From: CAYPZL01 sp964415045
GTDB lineage: Bacteria; Planctomycetota; Phycisphaerae; Sedimentisphaerales; Anaerobacaceae
Reading direction: 5' to 3'
NCBI GenBank assembly: GCA_964415045.1
Contig: CAYPZL010000209.1
Location: 1 to 8,982 of the forward strand
Length of the DNA: 8,982 bases
Positions 1 to 6,684 of this stretch are shown piece after piece. Below the pieces are notes generated by a model. It was given only the letters and a program-made list of their open reading frames with translations, did no database searches and was not told the origin of the DNA. Each line of letters begins with the position of its first letter. Position 1 is the stretch's first letter. The position numbers and the translations under genes are program-made.

Positions 1-1193
1 CCCCAGCGCTACCCTATTTTAACAGGCGCGCGCGAATTTTTCCGAATCCGTATTACGCCACGTACTACGAGAACGAGCGCAGCGGCGCCATTCTCGAGGC
101 GCTGGAGCAGGAGTACCGCACGCGTGCGGCCCCGGCCTTGAACCTGGCGGGCGCCGGGGGCGGCTGGGCCGAAGGCTACTACATTCACTACTGGCTGTAC
201 GAATGGCTGTTCTTCTGCGAGGCGGCGCGCTGGTGCGAGGGGATCGATTATTACGAGGACGCACGAGACTTCTTCGCCCACCGCGCCGTGGCGAGCATGT
301 TCGAGATGTATCCCGGAATCGGCATATACCATTCGCGCCGGCCCGTTCCCATGGGCGACGGCGGGCACTATGACGCCTTCGGCTCCCGGCATGACGTGAA
401 CTACCACCTCCGCAGCATCGCTCACAGCACGATCCTCGTTCACGACCCGGATGAGACCTGGCCGCAGATGCGCGCCGGGCCGGTCTCGGGCAATGACGGA
501 GGCCAGTGGCATCCCTGGCCGCATCACAACGGCGCCGTTGTGGACGCCGACGCCTGGGAGCAGGGACGCGAGCTCTACGACATCGCCGACATCCTGGCCT
601 TCGAAGATCGAGGGACCTATCTTTACGTGGCCGGCGACTGCACGCGGGCCTATTCTCCGGAGAAGCTCTCGCTCTTTACCCGGCAGATCGTCTTTCTTCG
701 GCCCGATACCTTCGTGGTCTTCGACCGCGTTCGTTCCACGAACGCCGGGTTCCGGAAAACCTGGTTGCTGCAGGCGATGAAAGTCCCCGAACAAACGCCG
801 GAGGGCCTGGTCGTCACCAACGGCCCGGGGCGATTGTTCGTCCAGACACTGCTGCCGGAAGAACCGGATGTCCGGCTGGTTTCCGGTCCGCAGTTGTACA
901 GCTACGAAGGCCAAACCTACCCGCCGGCGCGGGACACGGGGCCCGCTCCCGAGTGCCGTATTGAGATATCGCCCTCCGTAGCCGCCGAAGAAGACTGCTT
1001 CCTGCACGTACTGACGGCCGCCGATTCCGACACGGGCTCCGTGGCCATAGCTGCCGTTGAGGTCCAGGACGCGCAGATCGTTGTCACCGTAGGCCCCGCG
1101 ACCATCAGGTTCAAGACGGAGGCTCAGGGAGGAGATATTCTCCTCTCGCGACGGCGAACGGAATTCACCGACGCCGTCCAACAAACGCAATGA
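1..1193 (+). CDS. heparinase II/III-like protein, C-terminal part (5' end outside window)
   Basis: The reading frame is open from the first complete codon (position 3) to TGA at 1191-1193, so about 396 C-terminal residues are visible and the start lies upstream. The visible part fits the heparinase II/III family: an aromatic helical stretch (YYIHYWLYEWLFF, near 177-215) like the end of the alpha/alpha toroid, then GDGGHYDAF (about 354-380) and SIAHSTILVHDPDE (about 414-455). These resemble the family's 'G-x-HxD' and 'ST-x-AHNT-x-x-VDG' signatures at the start of the beta-sheet domain. The remainder is beta-rich, with FVVFDRVRS typical of that sandwich. Such proteins are usually secreted or periplasmic lyases that eliminate at uronic-acid glycosidic bonds; substrate cannot be told from this part. 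The N-terminal catalytic region and any signal peptide are not visible. It could instead be a non-catalytic member. The next gene starts 92 bases downstream in the same direction but has its own promoter candidate. Confidence 0.75.
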   Translation, partial: PALPYFNRRARIFPNPYYATYYENERSGAILEALEQEYRTRAAPALNLAGAGGGWAEGYYIHYWLYEWLFFCEAARWCEGIDYYEDARDFFAHRAVASMFEMYPGIGIYHSRRPVPMGDGGHYDAFGSRHDVNYHLRSIAHSTILVHDPDETWPQMRAGPVSGNDGGQWHPWPHHNGAVVDADAWEQGRELYDIADILAFEDRGTYLYVAGDCTRAYSPEKLSLFTRQIVFLRPDTFVVFDRVRSTNAGFRKTWLLQAMKVPEQTPEGLVVTNGPGRLFVQTLLPEEPDVRLVSGPQLYSYEGQTYPPARDTGPAPECRIEISPSVAAEEDCFLHVLTAADSDTGSVAIAAVEVQDAQIVVTVGPATIRFKTEAQGGDILLSRRRTEFTDAVQQTQ

Positions 1194-1205
1194 TTCATCC
1201 GACGG

Positions 1206-1235
1206 TTCGGAAAAGGCCGGGCAATCTGCTATACT
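1206..1235 (+). promoter_or_regulatory. candidate extended -10 sigma70-type promoter for the HzsA-related gene
   Basis: TG-C-TATACT at 1227-1235 matches the extended -10 form (TGnTATAnT). The -35 candidate TTCGGA at 1206-1211 is weak (3 of 6) with an 18-base spacer, as is common for extended -10 promoters. Transcription would begin near 1242, giving about 44 bases of leader before the ATG at 1286. Confidence 0.45.
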
Positions 1236-1285
1236 GAGAGGCGACATGATTGTCGAAGTCCGGCGCCCGTTGTGAGGAGAGCACC

Positions 1286-3820
1286 ATGGCCAAACGTCGA
1301 GCCCGCAGCACGTTGTGCCGCATGCGGTTGTGTTTCGTTCTGTTTCTGACGCTATTGTTGCACGTTCCCTCCGGCGCCGCCGGGGCGTCCGAATCGAAAG
1401 GCAATAAGAAACCGTCATCGGCAGAGACGTCGCTGTTCCAGGTAAATGCGAACGCGGACCGCCTGGCGCAGTTGGGCGTGGGGCAGGTCGTCTTCGCCAC
1501 CAGGCTCAGCTACGATGACCCGCACTGGTACGCCAATATCGCTTACTACTGCGACGATCGGAACCACAAGGCCTACGCCGGCAACGGCAAGCCCGACGAA
1601 AGCGCCCTGTACCTTCTCGACACGGGGACCAGGGGAATCGACGTCTTGCTCGACGCCGATGGAGGCGGCATCCGAGACCCGCATCTGCACTACGACGGCA
1701 GCACGATCCTCTTTTCCTACCGCCGTCGCGGAACGGATTATTACAACCTGTACGAGATCCGCACCGACGGCCGCGGGCTGCGGCAGGTCACCGAAGGTCC
1801 GTTCGACGACTACGAGGCCGCGTACCTGCCCGACGGCGATATCGTCTTTGTCTCCACCCGCAGCCAGCGCTGGGTCGGGTGCTGGAAAACCCAGGTCGGC
1901 ACGCTCTTTCGCTGCGACCGGGACGGCAGGGACCTCCGGCCGCTTTCGGTCAATTGCGAACACGACAACACGCCCGCGGTCCTGCCCGACGGACGCATCC
2001 TCTACACGCGGTGGGAATACGTGGACCGGTCGCAGGTGGGATACCACCAGCTCTGGACCATGAATCCGGACGGGACCGCCGTGATGACGTATTTCGGCAA
2101 CCAGGAGCATTATCCGCTGTTCATCGAGGCCAGGCCGATTCCGGGCAGCGACGAATTGCTGCTGATCGATTCCCCGGGGCACGGGCGCAGCGATCATCGC
2201 GGATTCGTCTGCACCGTCACGCCCGACTACGGCCCCGACGAAAACCGGGGCTATTATCGCATCACCCCCAAGCCAACGTTCAACGATCCCGCTCCCATCA
2301 ACCGCGATTCGTTCATCGTGGCGTCTCACAAGCACCTCTTCCTCGGCACGCGACGCGGCAACCTCGTTCCCTTCCTGATGTACAAGGGCAACGCCAACGT
2401 CCACGAACCGATCCCCGTGCGCCCGCGCCCGCGCGAGACGATCGTCGTGGAGCGCACCGACCCGGCGCAGCCAACGGGGCAGATGCTCCTGGCCGACGTC
2501 TACAGCGGGCGGAACATGGAAAGTGTCCAGCGAGGTCAGATCAAGAAGCTGCTGGTCCTGGAGATTCTGCCCAAGCCGGTGAATTTCAGCGGGGGCATGG
2601 ACCTGACGTCGTGGCTCGGGACATTCATCCTCGAGCGCGTCCTGGGAACGGTGCCGGTGGCCGAGGACGGCTCGGCGTTCTTTGAAGTCCCGGCGGGCCG
2701 GCCGGTCTTCTTCGTCGCGCTCGACGCCAATGACATGTCCGTCAAGCGCATGCAGAGCTTCACCAACGTGATGCCGGGCGAAACGCTCGGCTGCGTCGGC
2801 TGCCATGAGCCCCGGACGCAATCGATGCCTGCCGCCATGAGCGGCGTCCCGCTGGCCCTGAAGCGACCCGCGAGCAAAATCGAACCGTATCACGGCTTGC
2901 CCGACGTGCTGGACTTTGGCAGGGACATCCAGCCGATTCTCGACGCGCACTGCGCGAGCTGTCACAACTACCAGGACCCGCAGGGTCGTGTCGTGCTGAC
3001 GGCGGACCTCGGCCCGCGCTGGTCGATCAGCTACTACACGCTGCTGGCGACCGGCCAGGTCGCCGACGGGCGTAACGGGCTCGGCAATCAGAAGCCGCGC
3101 ACGATCGGCTCGGCGGCCAGCGCTCTCATGGCCAAGATCGACGGATCGCATTACGACGTCACCCTCTCGCCCCAGCAGTGGCGCACCGTGTGGATGTGGC
3201 TGGAAAGCGGCGCCCCGTACGCCGGCACGTATGCGGCCTTGCGAAATGCAGAAGAGCAGAAGCGCGAAGGCTTGATCCACTCGGTCTTCTGGTCGCCGGT
3301 CCTGAACCGGCGGTGCCGCCAGTGTCACGCACCGGGCAGGCAGGCGCCGCCGCTTCCGGTGCACCTGTCCGAGCAGCAGCGGCGCGACCTGGTAAAAAAG
3401 TTGCACACCGCCCCACACGAGCGGCTCGTGCAGGAAAACGATTATCGTTTCTCCGCGCACGTGCTGCTCAACGCGTCCCGCCCGGAGCATTCGCCCTTGC
3501 TGTTGGGTCCGCTGCCGAAGGCCGCCGGCGGCTGGGGCACGTGCCCCCATCCGTTCACTGGGACCGACGATCCCGACTACCGGGCCCTGCTGGCGCTGGC
3601 GCAGCAGCGCAAGAAGCAATACGACCGGCCGCCCCGCTTCGGCATGCCCAACTTCAAGCCGAACCTTCAGTACGTTCGCGAGATGAAACGATTCGGCGTC
3701 CTGCCCGCCCGGTTCGACCCCACGCACGACCCCATCGACGTCTTCGAGACCGACCATCGCTACTGGCAGCTCTTCTGGTACCACCCCCAAGAACCTATCC
3801 AGTGGCCCTACCTCAAGTAA
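1286..3820 (+). CDS. HzsA-related secreted multi-haem protein (propeller plus three CXXCH motifs)
   Basis: 844 residues. The start at 1286 is chosen because GAGGAG sits 6 bases before it and a signal peptide follows at once: basic MAKRRARSTLCRMR, hydrophobic LCFVLFLTLLLHV, and AGA near 32-34 as cleavage site. An in-frame ATG at 1250 would add 12 polar residues ahead of this and has no good ribosome-binding site. Residues of about 100-330 contain WD40/TolB-like blades (for example YLPDGDIVFVSTRS). Residues of about 400-510 match the middle domain of the hydrazine synthase alpha-subunit-like family, ending in LGCVGCHEPR with haem motif CVGCH at 503-507. Two further motifs follow in cytochrome c-like segments: CASCH at 556-560 (context DIQPILDAHCASCHN) and CRQCH at 677-681. 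The product is expected outside the cytoplasm with up to three covalent c-type haems. Family membership does not imply hydrazine synthesis: the partner subunits are not seen here and such homologues occur widely in non-anammox planctomycetes. The true role, probably electron transfer or redox catalysis, is unknown. Confidence 0.85.
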   Translation: MAKRRARSTLCRMRLCFVLFLTLLLHVPSGAAGASESKGNKKPSSAETSLFQVNANADRLAQLGVGQVVFATRLSYDDPHWYANIAYYCDDRNHKAYAGNGKPDESALYLLDTGTRGIDVLLDADGGGIRDPHLHYDGSTILFSYRRRGTDYYNLYEIRTDGRGLRQVTEGPFDDYEAAYLPDGDIVFVSTRSQRWVGCWKTQVGTLFRCDRDGRDLRPLSVNCEHDNTPAVLPDGRILYTRWEYVDRSQVGYHQLWTMNPDGTAVMTYFGNQEHYPLFIEARPIPGSDELLLIDSPGHGRSDHRGFVCTVTPDYGPDENRGYYRITPKPTFNDPAPINRDSFIVASHKHLFLGTRRGNLVPFLMYKGNANVHEPIPVRPRPRETIVVERTDPAQPTGQMLLADVYSGRNMESVQRGQIKKLLVLEILPKPVNFSGGMDLTSWLGTFILERVLGTVPVAEDGSAFFEVPAGRPVFFVALDANDMSVKRMQSFTNVMPGETLGCVGCHEPRTQSMPAAMSGVPLALKRPASKIEPYHGLPDVLDFGRDIQPILDAHCASCHNYQDPQGRVVLTADLGPRWSISYYTLLATGQVADGRNGLGNQKPRTIGSAASALMAKIDGSHYDVTLSPQQWRTVWMWLESGAPYAGTYAALRNAEEQKREGLIHSVFWSPVLNRRCRQCHAPGRQAPPLPVHLSEQQRRDLVKKLHTAPHERLVQENDYRFSAHVLLNASRPEHSPLLLGPLPKAAGGWGTCPHPFTGTDDPDYRALLALAQQRKKQYDRPPRFGMPNFKPNLQYVREMKRFGVLPARFDPTHDPIDVFETDHRYWQLFWYHPQEPIQWPYLK

Positions 3821-3869
3821 GTCTGCACACGATTCGATCTGGACCCGGCTGCGTGAAGATGGACGCACG

Positions 3870-4337
3870 CTATTGCAGTTCGAGGAGGTAGGCCTGGTCA
3901 CAGCGGGCCGACATGTGGTCGGGTTCGTGGGGGGTGAAGCCGTAGGTTTGGTAGAGGGCGATGGCTTCTTTGAGGACGGAGGCGGTTTCGAGGACGACTC
4001 TCGCGAAACCGCGCCGGCGCGCCCGGGTCAGGGCGTCTTCGAGGAGTCGTTTGCCGAGGCCTTTGCCGCGATAGTCGCGGTGCAGGTACATCTTACGAAG
4101 CTCGCAGGTACGCTCGTCGATCCGGTACAGGCCGTAGGCGCCGATGATGGAGCCGCGTTGGCTTTCGAGGACGTAGAACGCGCCGCCGGAGGCGAAGTAG
4201 GCTTGCTCGATGTCAGCCAAGTCGGCATCGGTAGACTCGGGGTCGGGTTTGAGGCCGTATTCTCCGAGCACGGCGTAGACCAGATCCCGAATCTGCGCAG
4301 CGTCCGCGTTAGTTGCCGTTCTCAGTTTTGGCCACAT
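3870..4337 (-). CDS. GNAT-family N-acetyltransferase
   Basis: 155 residues from ATG at 4337 (MWPKLRTATNADAAQI), a normal size for a single-domain GNAT. The fold order is visible: N-terminal strand and helix (LRTATNADAAQIRDLV), central sheet (AFYVLESQRGSIIGAYGLYRI), strand beta4 (CELRKMYLHRDYRG), the acetyl-CoA pyrophosphate loop RGKGLG at residues 90-95, and the late ALYQTYGF segment (127-134). It should transfer an acetyl group from acetyl-CoA to an amine in the cytoplasm; the substrate cannot be inferred. Start choice: GTG 4385 and ATG 4364 are also in frame, but those extensions run through an 18-base perfect palindrome and add residues without GNAT resemblance. No clear ribosome-binding site precedes any of the starts. 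An 8-base tandem duplication (GCCACATC at 4331-4338 and 4339-4346) overlaps the start. It lies 62 bases downstream of the dapF-like stop in the same direction, so co-transcription is possible. It converges on the HzsA-related gene with a 49-base gap. Confidence 0.85.
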   Translation of the reverse strand: MWPKLRTATNADAAQIRDLVYAVLGEYGLKPDPESTDADLADIEQAYFASGGAFYVLESQRGSIIGAYGLYRIDERTCELRKMYLHRDYRGKGLGKRLLEDALTRARRRGFARVVLETASVLKEAIALYQTYGFTPHEPDHMSARCDQAYLLELQ

Positions 4338-4362
4338 CGCCACATCGCAAATGAAGGAAGTC

Positions 4363-4380
4363 ATCCCGGCGCGCCGGGAT
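4363..4380. repeat. 18-base perfect palindrome between dapF-like and GNAT genes
   Basis: ATCCCGGCGCGCCGGGAT is fully self-complementary. Neither strand has a clean T-run directly after it, so a standard intrinsic terminator is unlikely. With its short AT-rich flank, a dispersed REP-like intergenic element or an RNA-processing hairpin is more plausible. Only one copy is seen in this window. Confidence 0.6.
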
Positions 4381-4390
4381 TCCACAATTT

Positions 4391-4418
4391 TGATCTTTGC
4401 TATTTGCTCTTTGCTATT
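4391..4418. repeat. 14-base tandem duplication at the 3' end of the dapF-like gene
   Basis: Two adjacent 14-base units, 4391-4404 and 4405-4418, differ at a single base (minus-strand reading AATAGCAAAGATCA and AATAGCAAAGAGCA). The dapF-like stop codon (TAG, 4400-4402) lies in the downstream unit, so the duplication helps form the C-terminal AKSK. It probably arose by slippage or belongs to an adjacent AT-rich intergenic element. Confidence 0.7.
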
Positions 4419-5260
4419 CTCTTAATGAGGTCCGCGTGGAAGGTCCCCTCGAACGTTCCCTCGACCGGTCCGGTCATGAAGACCTCGCCGTCGTCGGCGA
4501 TTTCGATATGCAGCTCGCCGCCCGGCATGTGGACGGTGATGTCGTTATCGACCAGCCCGAGCTTGTGCGCGGCGCAGGCGGCGGCGCAGGAGCTGCTGCC
4601 CGAGGCCAGCGTATAGCCCGCCCCGCGCTCCCAGATGCGGATATCGATGTTGGCCCGGTCGATGACCTTCAGGATCTGAAGGTTGATGCGGTTGGGGAAC
4701 ATCTCGTGGTTTTCCACGAAGGGACCGATGGCCCGGGCCCTCTCCTCGGTGACCTCCTCCATGGGAATCACGCAGTGCGGGTTGCCGATGGACAGGCAGG
4801 TTACCTTGAAATCGACGCCGTTGACGTCGAGGACCTCGTTGACCACCTCCCGACTCTCGCCGGCGACGGGGATCTCGTTGCTGATGAAGGTGACCTTGCC
4901 CATGTTGATGCGGATCAGACCGGCGGTGTCGTCCTTGACCTGGACGTCCACAATGCCGCCTATGGTCTTGATCTTGAAGTTCTTCGACGAAACGTATTTC
5001 TTCTCGAAGAGGTATTTGGCGAAGATACGCAGGCCGTTGCCGCTTTTTTCGGCCTCGCTGCCGTCGGGGTTCAGGATACGCACCGAGGGCATGTCACCCG
5101 AGAGGTCCGGCCCGTACAGAATGCCGTCCGACCCCACACCGAAGTTCCGGTCGCAAATCAGCCGGATATTCGCTTCGCTCATCGCGAAGTCCTGCACGTT
5201 CGGATCGATCACCAAATAATCGTTGCCCAGCCCGTGGTATTTCTTGAAGTGTACGTCCAT
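4400..5260 (-). CDS. dapF: DapF-family epimerase homologue with both catalytic cysteines replaced by serine
   Basis: 286 residues, the usual length for diaminopimelate epimerase, which interconverts LL- and meso-diaminopimelate for peptidoglycan and lysine synthesis. The start ATG 5260 has AGGAG 3 bases upstream and the expected opening FKKYHGLGNDYLVID (residues 5-19). Family motifs are in order: DRNFGVGSDGILYG (37-50), NPDGSEAEKSGNGLR (64-78), GNPH (159-162), ERGAGYTLASGSSSCA (211-226). In characterised enzymes the two general acid/base residues are cysteines in 'CGNG' and 'ACGTG'. Here the codons read AGC (S73, at 5042-5044) and TCG (S220, at 4601-4603). The supporting histidine (H162) and glutamate (E211) remain. 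The scaffold is intact, so this looks like a maintained variant rather than a decaying gene. It may be a serine-type epimerase, an epimerase of another substrate, or an inactive homologue. No lysine or cell-wall gene is adjacent. Symbol given by family only. Confidence 0.85.
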   Translation of the reverse strand: MDVHFKKYHGLGNDYLVIDPNVQDFAMSEANIRLICDRNFGVGSDGILYGPDLSGDMPSVRILNPDGSEAEKSGNGLRIFAKYLFEKKYVSSKNFKIKTIGGIVDVQVKDDTAGLIRINMGKVTFISNEIPVAGESREVVNEVLDVNGVDFKVTCLSIGNPHCVIPMEEVTEERARAIGPFVENHEMFPNRINLQILKVIDRANIDIRIWERGAGYTLASGSSSCAAACAAHKLGLVDNDITVHMPGGELHIEIADDGEVFMTGPVEGTFEGTFHADLIKRIAKSK

Positions 5261-5315
5261 ATGCTCCTGTCCTGGAAATCACAGGGTGAGGCTCGCCCCA
5301 CCGATTCTCATCCAA

Positions 5316-5344
5316 ATTATGAGTAGAGTTTTGCAAAATGCAGA
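5316..5344 (-). promoter_or_regulatory. weak promoter candidate for the dapF-like gene
   Basis: On the minus strand TCTGCA (5339-5344, 3 of 6 to TTGACA), a 17-base spacer, and CATAAT (5316-5321, 5 of 6 to TATAAT). Transcription would start near 5309, about 49 bases before the ATG. The -35 match is poor. The rest of the 5261-5373 stretch shows only the hairpin at 5346-5364. Confidence 0.3.
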
Positions 5345-5345
5345 T

Positions 5346-5364
5346 TAGGCTTGTGTCAAGCCTA
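5346..5364. other. 8-bp inverted repeat, possible terminator of the GNAT remnant
   Basis: TAGGCTTG, a 3-base loop TGT, then CAAGCCTA form a perfect 8-bp hairpin. It begins 9 bases after the apparent stop of the GNAT remnant on the minus strand, the normal place for a terminator, but only a loose T-rich stretch follows (ATCTGCATTTT). It also lies just upstream of the dapF-like promoter candidate, so an operator role is an alternative. Confidence 0.4.
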
Positions 5365-5373
5365 CCCCGTCCG

Positions 5374-5723
5374 TCAGAGTTCCAATTCCATGAATACGAC
5401 GCCTCCTGAAGGCGCATGCCGGTGCGGCGGAATCTCACGACCGCGCTCGGCCGCAGATGCTTATACTCGATTCGTCTGGCCTCTTCAATCGTCGCCAGCC
5501 GACTCCTTGACGGTTTTTCTGACGATCACAGCCATTGTCCTTTCGCAACCGGGACGACCCGCTCGCTCGTGGCGAACGCCGGGCTGCGCGGGCAGTTCTC
5601 TTTCGTCAACGCAAATCGCTGCACCACCGTGGCAAAGGCTCGGCGCAAAATGTCCGCCGCGGCATCCACGGCGCCGGCAACGCGGCGCAGCTCTCTGATT
5701 CGCACTCCGTCATCCTTTGGCAT
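5374..5723 (-). pseudogene. GNAT-family N-acetyltransferase remnant (internally deleted, frame-disrupted)
   Basis: ATG 5723, preceded by GGAG with an 8-base spacer, opens a 65-residue frame ending at TGA (5526-5528). Residues 29-50 (RFALTKENCPRSPAF and the AFATV before it) closely resemble the N-terminal signature of a GNAT subfamily whose members read like 'FATVA-x-EFGLTxENCPTHPAF'. A functional member would continue for roughly 100 residues including the acetyl-CoA loop, which is absent in all three frames. A possible C-terminal end, HAPSGGVVFMELEL and then TGA (5374-5418), resembles the subfamily's 'HLPFTVxFMExE' tail but is in another frame. Only about 60 codons separate the two pieces, so roughly 40 codons seem deleted in addition to the frame change. 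It sits 74 bases downstream of the methyltransferase in the same direction. The subfamily resemblance is from memory and the tail match is short. If it is not a pseudogene, the alternative is a 65-residue protein of unknown role. Confidence 0.5.
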
Positions 5724-5797
5724 TACCTGCACTCCGCTGTGTAGACTTGCCGTCCGGTATACGCTCTGCAAACGCAGCCGAACATAGACGGCGGATT

Positions 5798-6586
5798 CTA
5801 AACGTCAAGTCCGACAGCCGATTTGTGAGTCACTTCTGTCGCGTGCGAGTAGACCGCGAGGACTTCATCCGCAACGTCCGCCGTCTCCCGCTGAAGACCG
5901 ACCCTCTCGAACAAAGCTCCAATGATCGGCCGGGCGATACGGTACTGGTCGCGAAGATTCGCCTGCGACTGTGCCGGGCGCCGCAAGGATTCGACGAACT
6001 GCCTGAGGTGCGGTTCATATCGGGCCATGTCAAAGGACAAGACGACGTCGAGCAAGTAGAACCGGCCGTCCGGCTTCAGCATCGATGCCAGGCGCCGCAA
6101 GCCGACCAGCTTCCAGAAATCGGCCGGATGGTGCAGGACCGCCACGGAGACAATCGCATCGACCGATTTCTCCTTCCGGTTGTGGCCGCAAGTCACGAAG
6201 CCGCCTCGATCGAGCGCGATATTCGTCAATCGGGCCTTCCCGCCCCTTGGGTGCGTACAGTCCAGCATCGCTCGCGAAATATGCCCGGCGTGAATGTTGC
6301 GGTAGTACCGCGCTGCATGGAGGGCATAGGCGCCGGCGCCGCCGCCCACGTCGACGGAGGTCCGCTGTGCGTCCGCCCCCAGAAAGCCGAGAACCTCTTC
6401 GGCCTGCCGCTCATAGTCTCCAAATGCCTGATGACGCTCGTCGCAGGCTCTGGCCCAGAGAACGCCGTTGTCGCCTGCACCGTGCGGGCGCATCTTCTCG
6501 TAGCGCCGCCCGGGACGGCCGGCGAGCCTGAAGACGTTGAGCTGATGTGGGTGCGATTCGATGTCTGTTTCTCTGGCCTCAATCAT
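5798..6586 (-). CDS. class I SAM-dependent methyltransferase
   Basis: 262 residues from ATG 6586, with GAAAGG 8 bases upstream. Motif I (SAM-binding glycine loop) is VDVGGGAGAYALHAAR, residues 78-93. Post-I strand region is HAGHISRAML (99-108). Motif II/III region is DAIVSVAVLHHPADFW (143-158), followed by LRRLASMLKPDGRFYLLDVV (163-182), the usual 'L-x-PGGRLYLxDVV'. The C-terminal part (DQYRIARPIIGALFERVGLQ, 213-232) aligns with the 'E-F-S-T-x-x-W-I-x-E-G-x-L-x-R-A-G-F' helix of a common anaerobe-type methyltransferase family. It should methylate a small molecule in the cytoplasm; substrate unknown. Odd point: the acidic residue normally ending strand beta2 and holding the SAM ribose ('VDFSxAML') is replaced (GHISRAML), so SAM binding may be altered. 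No independent promoter is evident between the terminator at 6642-6684 and this start, so it may depend on read-through. Confidence 0.8.
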   Translation of the reverse strand: MIEARETDIESHPHQLNVFRLAGRPGRRYEKMRPHGAGDNGVLWARACDERHQAFGDYERQAEEVLGFLGADAQRTSVDVGGGAGAYALHAARYYRNIHAGHISRAMLDCTHPRGGKARLTNIALDRGGFVTCGHNRKEKSVDAIVSVAVLHHPADFWKLVGLRRLASMLKPDGRFYLLDVVLSFDMARYEPHLRQFVESLRRPAQSQANLRDQYRIARPIIGALFERVGLQRETADVADEVLAVYSHATEVTHKSAVGLDV

Positions 6587-6609
6587 GACACGTACCTTTC
6601 ACATCCTCG

Positions 6610-6625
6610 CAAAGCCGGGGCTTTG
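6610..6625. other. short hairpin ahead of the methyltransferase ribosome-binding site
   Basis: CAAAGC, a 4-base loop, and GCTTTG form a perfect 6-bp stem 9 bases upstream of the GAAAGG ribosome-binding site on the minus strand. It could influence translation or mRNA stability, but a stem this short may be chance. Confidence 0.3.
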
Positions 6626-6641
6626 CTGGTCCGAAGGAAAT

Positions 6642-6684
6642 AAAAAAAAGCCTTTCAGGGTCTCTTGCTCCCTAAAAGGCTTTT
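6642..6684 (-). terminator. strong rho-independent terminator (minus strand)
   Basis: On the minus strand, AAAAGCCTTTTAGGG (6684-6670), a 9-base loop, and CCCTGAAAGGCTTTT (6660-6646) form a 15-bp stem that is continuous when one G-U pair is allowed. The T-run is eight bases (6649-6642), the first four of which also pair in the stem. The stem begins 28 bases after the stop codon of the 49-residue gene. On the plus strand the same position is a C-A mismatch and no T-run of this kind follows, so it is oriented to stop minus-strand transcripts before the methyltransferase. Confidence 0.85.

Noticed and set aside
9..1418. Open frame of 469 codons on the minus strand opposite the heparinase-like gene
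   Set aside because: Antisense frame of a recognisable gene, with low-complexity composition and no family resemblance.
1286..3820. Evidence of an anammox hydrazine synthase
   Set aside because: Only an alpha-subunit-like homologue is present; no beta or gamma subunits or hydrazine-oxidising genes lie in the window, and such homologues are widespread outside anammox bacteria.
3850..3867. Small hairpin (5-bp stem) between the convergent HzsA-related and GNAT genes as a bidirectional terminator
   Set aside because: The stem is short, the loop is 8 bases, and neither strand has a T-run.
1415..3901. Long open frame of 828 codons on the minus strand opposite the HzsA-related gene
   Set aside because: It mirrors a strongly supported gene with haem motifs and a signal peptide. 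Its product is Arg/Val/Gly/Ala-rich with no recognisable domain, as expected for the antisense frame of GC-rich DNA.
4338..4385. Earlier GNAT starts at GTG 4385 or ATG 4364
   Set aside because: The extra residues are encoded by the palindrome and a short duplication, and no ribosome-binding site favours them.
4397..5326. Open frame of 309 codons on the plus strand opposite the dapF-like gene
   Set aside because: The minus strand carries all DapF motifs in order; the plus frame is an Asp/Val/Gly-rich shadow.
5351..5787. Overlapping plus-strand frames of 115 and 123 codons
   Set aside because: Ser/Arg/Pro-rich composition without domain resemblance; the minus strand of the same stretch carries a recognisable acetyltransferase remnant.
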